The notes under the pieces are model-generated. The model was not told the DNA's origin and made no database searches. It saw nothing but the letters and a program-made list of their open reading frames with translations. Below are positions 1 to 9,260 of a DNA stretch of 64,000 bases, piece by piece; the first letter of the stretch is position 1; each line of letters starts with the position of its first letter. This stretch comes from Adiantum capillus-veneris (taxonomy: Eukaryota; Streptophyta; Polypodiopsida; Polypodiales; Pteridaceae): positions 51,094,774 through 51,158,773 of the forward strand of contig CM043942.1 of the NCBI GenBank assembly GCA_014529385.2. The letters are read 5' to 3'. Both the position numbers and the translations under genes were made by a program.

Positions 1-251
1 CCCCTTTGAGAGAGAGGGATTGAATATTGCCTAGATAATTAGTTAATCAAACTAAATTCTCATTGGACCCCTTTAAAGCCTATCCAATAGGATTCAAGCA
101 CACCATGATGGGAACACGGGGAGGAGCTTCACAAGTACCCTTGTTGCCTCTTGTGGAAGGGGTGACCCTTGCGAGGATATAGGTGATATTCTCTCTCATC
201 CCCTACTTGTAAGGCTCGCCCCCCTCTTTTTAGGCCTTGGTTTGACTTCAA

Positions 252-396
252 TCTTCTCAAGCATTTTACTCATCAAGCATGACAAGCACTTCAAGATTGG
301 GCAGGGTTCCCACAAGCACCTTAGTCAACAACCACCTTAGTAAACAAGCACCTCAAGCACCTTAGTTAGCAAGCACGACAAGCACCTCAAGCTTGG
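252..396. repeat. LTR minisatellite (AAGCACCTC / TGCTTGAGG units)
   Basis: Short phased units of about 10 bases, variants of CAAGCACCTT and CAAGCATGAC, are repeated here. The same low-complexity block occurs in all other family A LTRs at about 27700-27870, 34965-35115, 38470-38695 and 45520-45695, with different unit counts and orders. Confidence 0.8.
392..396. repeat. Target site duplication of element I, left copy (CTTGG)
   Basis: CTTGG directly precedes the element I terminus TGTTGGACGGG at 397. The same five bases follow the other terminus at 10218-10222. Removing 397-10217 and one copy restores a continuous family A LTR sequence, as seen in the uninterrupted copies. Confidence 0.93.
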
Positions 397-519
397 TGTT
401 GGACGGGAGAGACTCACACACCCATGAAGTGCATACAAACACTACCTAGATCAACATAATGTCAATCGAGGACACAGATGACACGATAGGCACACGGAGG
501 AAATCTCTTAAGCTTGTCA
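397..519 (-). repeat. Element I 3' LTR, truncated to 123 bp
   Basis: Bases 397-519 match 9261-9383 with one visible mismatch (CACACG versus CACACA). The remaining 830 or so bases of the LTR are missing. At 519 the sequence passes directly into about 20 bases that also occur at 2541-2560 inside the element (CACTATCGCTACTATCCTCA), as if filler DNA had been copied in during a deletion. Confidence 0.85.
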
Positions 520-1916
520 CTATCGCTACTATCCTCATTTGTCAATTGATTTGAGTAGCATTTCCTGATTTTTGATGTAGAAGGAATATGTACAAGAGTA
601 TGGTGATAGGTGTCTTTAGATTAGGGTCTAAAACCTGGATGACCAAAGGGAAAAAAACCCGGTGAGAAAAAATGCATTTGGTATACGCTCTTATCGGAGT
701 TGAGCAGTTGAATGTGAAGTACATGTTCATGAAAGGTGAGTGCTTGAGTGAAATATAGAAAGAGTGTCTGATGCAAGTGCCAATTATGGGACACTCTATA
801 TGCATATGAGAAATTTGTCAACAAAAGCATGCAATGTGAAAGAAGGAGATGATGGGTGTTTCGAGGAATAAATGTAGACCATGTGACATCAAAAGATGTC
901 TCAATAGCTTCCACCTTTCCAAGAAGGGTTTTCGATGTAGAAGTTTCTCCACTCGTATCTCACAGTGCTCAGTACGTGAGTGTCTTTTGGACCTTCTCCT
1001 CCACCTCACCAGACTTAAGTATAGTAGGCTTCGACTCTTTTGCTCACCTATACCAGCATGAGCGACACAACTTAAATATGCTCAACTCTTCCAGCTTGAG
1101 CAGTACCTAGAATAGCTAAGATGCTTAGACCACAGAGAATATCACTTGAAGCTTTGGGACTAACACCTCACTCATTTTGTGGCTTAGCTACTCGACTCTG
1201 ACTTGTATGACTTGTCGGTTGCATATTGACACTGCTTTGTGACAAGTTCTTCGGCTGTTGTAGTGGCTGCTGAGACATACTTCATGAAGTTTCATCGTTT
1301 TCCTGTACCTTCTTCTCCTTGTAGTGCTCAGGCCTCTCGTCAGTCTTTTCTTCATGTGGATTATGGATTTTTTTATTTTTTTCTTAATAATAAACAAAGA
1401 AAATCTTAAAACAACTCAACAAAAGAAAAATCATTCAAATAGAAATCTAAATGCTATGTACACTATACACATGTCCCTAGGGGCTCATATATGGATTTTG
1501 TCCCCATACTCCTCTGTAACACTACTATGAGGGCATATACTCTAAATTTTGTCAAAAATTATCACAATAAAACGCAAAAATTCAATGCATCTCACAAAAC
1601 ATTGCCCTCTAATAGTTATAATATTAGGTCCGCATTCAGAATGCCTCCCCCCTTCCTATTTGGATTCATCCTTTACGACAGGGTATCGCAAAGGGTATGT
1701 GTTGTGCTTGGGCAATTAAAAGTTGTGCCTATGCAGGCCTTGTAATGTAGCCCTATTATGCATACACAATCAATGCATGGAAAAGATTTATGTTGTGCAA
1801 GATGTGGGTATAAACAATTTGCTTATTGGCATTTGTTGGCGAGGCTTCCTATTCTAGCAATGTAATGGTCTTTGAAGCTCCTGTATGGTTGCTTGATTGA
1901 AGCGACTTGCTCTCTT
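520..1916. other. Element I 3' tail, no recognised gene
   Basis: There is no convincing coding region in this 1.4 kb. A short plus-strand stretch at about 690-760 reads like a very decayed Ty1/copia RT segment (QLNVK...F..GE), but stops interrupt it and I do not rely on it. The rest is AT-rich unique sequence. It lies between the W-[IV]-P-K frame and the truncated LTR, so it is probably 3' untranslated or inserted DNA. Confidence 0.5.
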
Positions 1917-2804
1917 CTAACTGTATTGTAATCGTAGGAAGAATTGTAAGAATTCAAGCGGCGATGCACTGACATCAGTTTTGTTGTTCTTCTTTGGGAC
2001 CCATTTCTTTGCGATTATTGGTGGTTTTGTTGCTGACGCTCGTTTGGGAACCCATACTTGCCCATGCTTCGTTTGTGTTTGAAGAGACTTCTTTGGGATC
2101 CACCTTTTTGTTGTGTGAGTCAACAGTGGTCTTTGCTTCAGCCCTTGTACGCTTGGTTGGTGATGGGATTCAGGCTTTGAAAGTTGATATTGTGGTTGTT
2201 TTGGAATCCAAATGAATTCCTGACTTTTTTGTGCTTGAATCAACTTCTTTGGAACCCAAACCTGAGTTGTGAAAGCTTGCGACTTTGTGATATTCTTACC
2301 CGTTCGTGCACGCTTTCCTTGCTTTTGTTTTGGTGTTGGATCTTGTGATTTGTCATTAGAGATCTTTGTCTTCTTGATCCATATCTGTTTTTGGCCAATC
2401 TGGCTTTTTGGTATCCAGATTTGTCGAGCTTTTTGGCTTTGACTTGTTGTCCTGTTCTTTTGACCTGTCATGGTTGTTGCTGAAGGGGTTGGTGATAGTG
2501 ATGGCCTGAGTTGATGATAGGGGATGTCGTAAGATTCATCACTATCGCTACTATCCTCAACAAGGTTGACTTCTTGTACTTTCCGTTGATTTTTTGGCTG
2601 GTATTGGAAAGTTACTGTCTGTTTGCTCGTGGGTGGTAGTTTCTTGGAGAACTTTTCTAGCCCATTGATTAGAGCATTGTTAGCTCGTTGCTCTGGTCGT
2701 ATTCCTCCTAGCTGAGTCTTTGCATCCTTATTACGAGCCATGTATGAGGATGATTGTGGTGGCTGTGTCTTCACGGAGGACTTTGGAATCCACTTTTGAT
2801 GCAC
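1917..2804 (-). CDS. Basic protein with repeated W-[IV]-P-K motifs (element I)
   Basis: This 295-residue open frame carries seven W-[IV]-P-K motifs plus one variant WIKK. Examples are QKWIPKSS near the start, IWIPKSQ, VWVPKKL, IWIPKQP, RWIPKKS, VWVPKRA and KWVPKKN near the end. The motifs are separated by 10 to about 80 residues rich in K, Q, S and T. The frame begins at GTG in this reading and stays open further upstream, so the true start is unknown and it may be translated as part of the polyprotein. It lies directly after the protease, where RT would be expected. Element III has a shorter version at 19956-20625. Single W-V-P-K segments occur in linkers of some plant retrotransposon polyproteins, but the function is unknown. 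RNA, DNA or protein tethering is only a guess. Confidence 0.6.
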   Translation of the reverse strand: MHQKWIPKSSVKTQPPQSSSYMARNKDAKTQLGGIRPEQRANNALINGLEKFSKKLPPTSKQTVTFQYQPKNQRKVQEVNLVEDSSDSDESYDIPYHQLRPSLSPTPSATTMTGQKNRTTSQSQKARQIWIPKSQIGQKQIWIKKTKISNDKSQDPTPKQKQGKRARTGKNITKSQAFTTQVWVPKKLIQAQKSQEFIWIPKQPQYQLSKPESHHQPSVQGLKQRPLLTHTTKRWIPKKSLQTQTKHGQVWVPKRASATKPPIIAKKWVPKKNNKTDVSASPLEFLQFFLRLQYS

Positions 2805-3225
2805 TTTATTCGTGTAGCGATGACATTGATTCCCGGGTCGTTGATCTTCTTGAAGCTCGAAGTGTTCTACAGAGTCATAGAACTCGTCGTCTTCTTCATC
2901 TTTTGATTCTCCACATTTCTTTGTGTGCTCTTTATTTCAAGAGCTTGTTGATGTCTGTTTCTCTTCGTTTTCCTGGATTACACTCACTGCAAAATAAGGA
3001 ACGACATCATAGCCATTTTCATCACAAAAATTTGTTGTTGGGAGCATCCTCAACGGCGCACACTCCAGAGTAGCCAAGATGTGTTCCCATCCAAAAGGCT
3101 TCTAACGCTCTTCAGGAAATGGTTCTGGATATAGTCCCATATCCTCTATAACACGCTCTAGGATACATTCCTCACGTTTCAAGCTACCACATTGTGAAGC
3201 TCCACACATCCACATTTATTTAGGC

Positions 3226-3823
3226 TTACCTAACCAAGCTGGAAGTTCTGATCCTGCTACTGTGGAAATCAAACTCCTCAACCGGTGTTCTCGTCACATC
3301 CCTATAGCTATGGTCCCTCAAGTTTATCTTTGTTATGGTTCCCATATGTCTCAGGTATATATGGTCATAACCCCAATCTTGGACCATTTTCAATTGTCGC
3401 ATGAATGGTCTTCCCAGAATGATTTCATAGTTGTTCTTCTTGCCAAAGTCAACAACAGCAAAAGTGTGTTCATATTCAATGCCACAAGAAGTAACAATTA
3501 CTTTTTCTAGCAGTCCTATGGGCCTTTTCCTTGCGTCCGTCTGCAAGCTGCAGGGTCATTCGTGTGGATCTCAAGGCAGGTTTTCCCCATTTTTTCCAAA
3601 CCTCTTTGGTTGCAATGGCCACACCAGCTCCACTGTCAAGGATTGCCATGGTTTGTACACCATTGAATTCCACAGGAAGGGTGGTGTTTCCATCTTCTCC
3701 CTCGTAATACTCGCCTACCTTGTTTAATGGCACTAGCCTAGTATTTAGTTGAGGCATTTCAAGCTCTTTGATGCCTTCCTCAATTTGAGTCATTGGGTTT
3801 TTACACCAAATTTCTCTAGACAT
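3226..3823 (-). pseudogene. Retroviral-type aspartic protease (element I)
   Basis: Two overlapping frames (3823-3476 and 3546-3226) together cover one protease domain. The active-site segment reads AILDSGAGVAIATK, with the expected D-S-G. Upstream is VGEYYEGEDGNTTLPV, and downstream is the second conserved motif EIILGRPFM. The frame changes around 3480-3540, so a single functional protein is unlikely from this copy. It would process the Gag polyprotein in virus-like particles. It aligns well with the element III protease at 20660-21352, including spacing. No RT follows it. Confidence 0.8.
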
Positions 3824-4212
3824 TTACCCACATTAGCCCACATGTTTGGTCTTATTCTGAGCAACTCGGCTAACACTATTGTACAGGTGACTGGGGTAGA
3901 TAGAATATCTACTAGCCCCTTTGAATCGATGGCCTTGTTGGGAGACAGTCTCTGTGATGGGACTAGAACCACATCTGACTTGGTCTCGTACTCTCCCATG
4001 TAGGACGGTAGTGTTCTTAGCGAATGGGGTTGACTATCCATAGATTGTACAGATCCTTTGTTGCCCCAATACGATCGCACGTCTAGATTCATTTGAGATC
4101 CAGTCTCAAATTCCTCTATTGGTGGTAGAAACACTTCTCGTTCATCACCAGTCTTGTCTACTCGTCTTCTTAGGTCATCGGCTTCATTGGCCTCACTGAC
4201 TTGTTTCCACAA
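3790..4212 (-). pseudogene. Gag-protease linker frame (element I)
   Basis: A 140-residue open frame precedes and slightly overlaps the protease frame. It contains acidic and polar stretches and the phrase VDILSTPVTCTIVLAELLRIRPNMW. The latter resembles the region just before the protease in element III (MNVAKLVDFMSSEVRTTIIAKLY), which suggests a conserved helical linker. No catalytic motif is present. It is probably part of the original gag-pro reading frame, separated by frameshifts. Confidence 0.5.
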
Positions 4213-4308
4213 TTCGTCAAGACCATCTATCTCTTTACAATCCTCAGGTATAGCTTGGTGAATTTCCCTCGGAAGAGTTATCCGTGGTATTCAGTACTAT
4301 CCTTGGTT

Positions 4309-5459
4309 CTAATGCTGGGTCTTTGAGGTTTGTCTGTGCTCATGACTAGAATCTGGCTCTTTTAGTTCCTGGTTTGGTGGGATTATTTGTGTAGGCATGA
4401 CACGGATCACATCCTCAGGTTTTGCAACTCGTGCTTCTAGTAAAGCTTGGGCTGTTTGAATCATTTTCTTGCACATTTCAAACCTTTGCTTTTCTAGTTC
4501 CGTACAGGGATATGTCATCCACCTTTGTTCTTGGGTTTGATTGTTTTTGAGCCTCGCATCATAGGCTTTCAAGAGGGCATCTAATGTCTCATTAACCTTC
4601 TCTACCAACACAGATCCTCCTGAACTAGCACTTCTCGGTTTCTCATCCGTGGATGGTACTTCTAGAGGTTTAACTATCTGTGTAAGAGAAGGTGCCTCCT
4701 TTTCCTCATGTTGTTTTATCTTCTCCGCAGCTTCGGTAAGCTTCTCAGCTAGGGATTTTTTCTCTCGTTCCCTGCGTGCTTTCATCCTAGTCTTTCTAGC
4801 TTTCCAACTATTTCGTTTGCTCTTGGTTTTCTGACTAGGTGCGTCTGTCTTTGGTCCATCATCTGTCTTTGGACTCGTGTCACTTTCTTTGTTCTTTGTC
4901 TCTGGATTCTCATCAGCTTTCTTTTGAGCTTGTGCTCTCGTAACCACTTGAACTGGTACAACATTTTCATTTTCTGAGCTACTAGGGAGCTGAACAATCC
5001 CTGATACATTTGTCGTATTTTCCTGATTTGGTTTGGGTTTTTCGGGCAATCGGGGATCAAGTGAGTGATGCCACACTCAAGACAATAGGCATTTACTTCA
5101 GTGATCTCCGTATGAGGACATTGTTTGACCAAGTGGTTGTCACGACTTTTGTGACAATCTGTCTCTGGTTGAGGAGATTCTTTTAGCATTTCCTCTTGGC
5201 TATAAGCAAGCTTTGACCTAGATAAGCCGCTATTTGCAATGAATCGCAATGTCCTTTCGTCCATTTCATACCTTCTTTCTTTCGACTGAAACCCAGGAGG
5301 TGGAGGTTGTACCGGCCTCACCACTCCATGTGTTTCTCTCACCTTTTGTTGCTCCGAAGGGTAGTACCTACTTTGGTTGCTATACCACATTGTAGCTGGT
5401 ACTGGCATTGGTTTATTTGATGCTTCCATCATTGGCATGTATCTCATGTCTACCGGCAT
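4309..5459 (-). pseudogene. Gag C-terminal part with zinc knuckle (element I)
   Basis: Two overlapping frames (5459-4782 and 5076-4309). The first holds a knuckle CLECGITHLIPDC (CX2CX3HX4C), preceded by a second, damaged one (CHKSRDNHLVKQC) in which the second Cys is Ser. The second frame is strongly charged (K, E, T, S rich, for example RKTRMKARREREKK) and probably forms coiled coil. The CX2CX3HX4C spacing, one residue shorter than the usual CCHC knuckle, also occurs three times in element III Gag. This is the nucleic-acid binding part of Gag, broken by a frameshift near 4800-5050. Confidence 0.65.
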
Positions 5460-5515
5460 TCTAGCACCTGGCAGCGGAGGTTGTTGTCCTAAGACAAGCT
5501 GTGGCCTTAAAACTC

Positions 5516-6201
5516 CTACTGGTCCTGGTGCATTTTCCGTAATGTATCTAGGTGGAGTAGGCTTCTAGAACAGTTGTACATACCTCTCCCTAGAATTTTC
5601 CATGCTATAATAGCACTCTTCCCCCGTATGGTTGTCCATTTTCTCTCAATTTCACACCACTTCGGCTCTCCTGAATCAGACCTTACAAGAGGAATCAACC
5701 TCTTGACCAAGTCACCGATAAGCTTTTCTTGATCAATAGGTGCCGTTGGCTTGGCAATGGACTCACTTATCTGTGAAACACTGTGCTGAGAGGATGTGTC
5801 ATCTCCTTCACTCTTTAAGTCCTTTTCTTTGTATGCCTCACAGTTATCCACTAGATAAAGAGCTTCTTTGATCAACTCGTTTAGCGTCATCCTCCTTATC
5901 ATATGCAGATCCTTCTGAAGGCCCGCATGTCTCATTCCCTGGATAAAGATCAGCATCAATCCTGCTTGCGTAGGTAATTCCGCTCTCGGACAGAGCTAAC
6001 ATATCTCTTGAGCCGTAATGATGCTTTGCGTACTGATTCATTCTCTTTCTGTTTGAATCTATGGATTTGCGAGACCGTGTTGTGAGCAATGCCATTTGGC
6101 GAGAATTCTTCAATAAACTCCTCAAACAGCTCATCTAGGGTCTCAAAATCCCATTTTTCCACCGAGTCGAACCATGTAGCTGCATCATCTTCTAGAGTCA
6201 A
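5516..6201 (-). pseudogene. Gag capsid-like domain (element I)
   Basis: Frames 6201-5956 and 5959-5516 carry a typical retrotransposon Gag core: a tryptophan-containing segment DDAATWFDSVEKW, then LDELFEEFIEEFS, then the QIHRFKQKENESVRKASLRLKRY helix. The next frame continues with LIFIQGMRHAGLQKDL and LNELIKEALYLVD, the usual last helices of the domain. A frameshift separates the two halves at about 5956. The role would be particle assembly. Confidence 0.7.
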
Positions 6202-6310
6202 TCCAAATCCGCAAACTGTGTCGCAAAATCTGAAACTTCCTCTGCTCTAATCACTCTTCTAAAAGCCACTACGTGATCTCTTGGATCTTTATCTCCGGAG
6301 TATTTTCTGT

Positions 6311-6877
6311 TTACCCATTTCTGGACTTGGGATGGTCTAACTGTCGATTGTCTACAAGTCTAACCAGAGACTCTCCCAATCCTTCTCTCGTTATCGCTCT
6401 TGAAGGGAATCCCGGTGGCTCTCTTCTTGGAATTCCTATAGGAATTCTCGTCTTTGGTGGAGGCATTTGTGGTCCTTCATTGACCAAATATCCACCTCTT
6501 TCTAGTACAGTTTGTGGATTTGTGCTTTCTACAACTTTGTATTCTCGTCCATACTTGTCAACAACTATAGATCTCCATTGACAGTCAACTCCGTATGTGT
6601 ACACATATAAGAGCTTGTAATCCGTTATCTCTTCTAGGTATGGATCTGAGCACCTATAAAGATTGACCTCGTTGTCATCAATGTTTCTATATAGTCCTTC
6701 ACTCTCATGATCGATCATCCAAACTCTCTCAACAAGATGGGTCTTTATCAATTGCAAGTTTGGAAGATCCATTGTGGGAGGATATTCCTCTATCGTCGGA
6801 TCTCCAAGCTTGTGTAAGCTACGTTTATATCTAGGGTAGACATGATTTCTAGGCTTAAGAGCTTTTTCTTGGTTCAA
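6311..6877 (-). pseudogene. Gag N-terminal region (element I)
   Basis: A 188-residue frame precedes the capsid-like domain and is separated from it by about 110 bases in another frame. It contains a cluster of aromatic and charged residues (LYVYTYGVDCQWRSIVVDKYGREYK) and a Pro-rich end (MPPPKTRIPIGIPRREPPG). The frame opens with TTG, not ATG, so its start is uncertain. I do not recognise a catalytic domain. Position immediately upstream of the capsid core suggests an N-terminal Gag extension. Confidence 0.5.
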
Positions 6878-9240
6878 GTAGACTTAGTCCACTGTGTTCA
6901 AGTGCTTTGGTTAGGGAAAAGTCGAAACTATGTCCAAAACCGCAATCGTTTCGTCACAATTCTTGTAAATTGTCGCTTTTAGACACCCCTGACTTCCGGA
7001 TGAATTTTGAGGCCTCAAACGACGTTTTTTTTTTTTCAAAGTTGAACTAAATGGTTTCCAAAGGCATACATTAAGTTCAAATTTTGCTCTAAGATCTGTA
7101 GAGCCGCTCTCAGGCTACGTTTTGATATAAAAACTTTTCCGATCCGATACCGTTTGTGAAAGTTATGGCCAAAACAGTGAAATGCAGTTTAGAATGGTCA
7201 AAATGATTCTAAATTCAATTTTGAAAAAAGATTTGGGATCTCTGTGACACTGTGAACACTTCTGTGTGGTCAAAAGCACAGTTGGACCCTAAAACTGTCC
7301 TGGAGACATCCTACGCGTAGTATGTCTATATGCTCAGAATTTAACAAAATTTGGTCCAGAGACTCCCCTTAAGTCCAGCAACACAATGGTATGCTTAGAA
7401 TCTCATTTGGATTTAAAAATGGCCTTGAGACATCCTACGCGTAGGATGTCTTTTTGCTCAGAATGACTTGAAATTTTCACCCCAACTTCTCCTTGATGTG
7501 CTGATCACAGTGGTGTGCTCATAGGTTGATTTGGAGTCCTAAATCAAGCTGGAGACATCCTACGCGTAGGATGTCTTTTTACTCTTTTCAGCTCAAACTT
7601 GCACTGTAGCTTCCCCTTGATGTGCTAAACTCACAGCTATTTTTACTTTTTGATTCTGACACCTATAGGGTGGTCAAATGATCAAGAATCTGTTTCAAAA
7701 GCCTGATGTCTGTTCTGATGAATTCCTAAGTCAAATCAGCTCCAAATTGGACCAAATTTGACTAGGAGGCTTGCCTAAGGCTATATGACAGCATGGTATG
7801 GTCACAGTAAAATTTTGGTTTCAGAATTATGCTTTAGACATCCTACGCGTAGGATGTCTAACTGCTCAGAATTACCCCAAATTTGAACCACAGACTCTCC
7901 TTAAGGTGCTGATCACTGTGGTATGCTCAAAATTAAGTTTGGAGTGCAAAATCACACATATGTCATACTACGCGTAGGATGTCTTTTTGGCCTGTTTGAC
8001 CCCAGACTTGACCCAAAGCTTCCCCTTGATGTCAGCAACCCAGTGGTATGCTTAGATTTGAGTTTGGATCTCAAAAGACCCAAATTTTAGCTGTTCTTGC
8101 CTTTTTCAGTCAAAAGTGTTAAAGTCCGCTTTGAACCCAATTTTCTCACCCAAATGAGGTGAAAACTCCCACATGCACTCAAAACATCATGTATAACATG
8201 CACATGAAGTCATCCTATGGTTTGGTCTCTAAAATTATGCCTTGGACACAATTTGGATAGGATGTCTGGCCATTCTCATCTTTTGGTCTTGATCTGTCAA
8301 AATTTGGTCAAACTTCCACTTTCCAGGTGAAAATAGGGTAAAATCTACCTTCTAAACACACTGGTAACCTTAGATTTTCAAAATTTCCACCAGATCACCC
8401 TGTAGACATCCTACGCGTAGGATGTCTACTGCTGATTTTTTCAGATTGAAGTGTCCCTAATGCTTCCTTATGCTCTCAGCAAGTGCAAGTATGCTTCACA
8501 ATTGCAAAAACATGCAAAAATCACACAATTAAGCCTTTGCTAAAATTTTGCGTTTTTTGACTCCACCTTTTGGCTTTTGGTCAACAAAAATAGGGAAAAA
8601 CACCCAAGTCAATATGTTACTAGGGTAAAACCTACCCTCTTAACCCACTGGTGCAGTCAGAATTTTCAAAATTGGTCTCCAGAACCCCCTTGAGACATCC
8701 TACGCGTAGGATGTCTATGTTTACAAAATTGCAGGTTTTCTTCACAGAACCCTTGCAAATGCTCTTTTATATGCACAACATCAGTTAGTCATACAAAAAT
8801 ATCCACAAAAGCTTGTTTAATGCATTTTTACCCTCAAAAGCACACTTTTTCGTGATTTCAAATGCAATCAAGCACTTTAGCAAATAATTCAATGATGAAT
8901 AGCTCTAGATCAGAATCGAATCACTTACCTAAAGCTACTCCTACAAACCATATGGGGTTTTGCATCTATGAGTAGAAAAACGCTTCACTGCCACACACGG
9001 ACTAGTAAACGCTTTTATCACCTCACAAATCACTCGACCACCAACAACTACTCTAATCCACATATCCTAACTAAACCTATCTAGTCGCAGACCCTCGGCA
9101 AGACACACGCTTCCTGGCTATCCACTTGATCGCGGAATATCCTCTTCCGGATCCACTTAAGAAAAACGTTTTTTTTTAGCCGAAACTAAATCAAGCAACC
9201 ATCACACAAGTGTTAGTAGGAAACCTACTTAGGTCCTTGT
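6878..9240 (-). other. Long untranslated leader of element I
   Basis: There are 2.3 kb without significant open frames between the primer binding site and gag. It consists largely of diverged tandem units of roughly 120 bases (recurring phrases CCTTGATGTGCTGATCACAG, GGTATGCTCA, GTTTGGA). Many units carry the palindrome annotated separately. In LTR retroelements this region holds packaging and dimerisation signals, so the repeats may act in RNA recognition. That is inference. Confidence 0.6.
7304..8716. repeat. Array of 24-bp palindromes in element I leader
   Basis: Near-perfect copies of AGA-CATCCTACGCGTAGGATG-TCT lie at 7304-7327 (one mismatch), 7428-7451, 7553-7576, 7836-7859, 8404-8427 and 8693-8716. 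Degenerate copies are at 7961-7984 and 8244-8267. Each is its own reverse complement with an ACGCGT centre. Spacing is irregular (about 120 to 290 bases). The palindromes are much better conserved than the diverged units around them. Half-site-like traces occur in the LTR at about 9609-9626 and 9665-9687. Confidence 0.9.
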
Positions 9241-9259
9241 GTCCCCGGCAGCGGCGCCA
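9241..9259 (-). other. Primer binding site of element I
   Basis: On the minus strand the sequence is TGGCGCCGCTGCCGGGGAC, one base after the LTR end. It fits the TGGCGCC...GGGGA primer site common in plant Ty3 elements (Tat/Athila-like, usually assigned to tRNA-Asp). The tRNA assignment is from memory of the family and was not checked. Confidence 0.85.
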
Positions 9260-9260
9260 A

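Larger units (their letters stand above)
1..396 (-). repeat. Element II (family A Ty3) LTR, outer part, interrupted by element I
   Basis: This stretch matches the LTRs at 37406-38967 and 44421-45983 in the same orientation, and those at 27409-29042 and 34667-36288 in reverse. Shared landmarks include the CTTTGAGAGAGAGG block, the 'cctatccaataggattcaagcac' type segment and the AAGCACCTCAAG repeats. Its outer end lies before the window. It breaks at CTTGG (392-396) where element I is inserted and resumes at 10218. The LTR belongs to the minus-strand element whose pol lies at 10548-12765. Confidence 0.85.

Noticed and set aside
542-914. Copia RT remnant at about 690-760
   Set aside because: Only a short resemblance (QLNVK...GE) interrupted by stops; not enough to call.
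7304-8716. CRISPR-like array
   Set aside because: Repeats are perfect palindromes with irregular spacing of 120 to 290 bases, spacers are themselves related, and the context is a plant retroelement.
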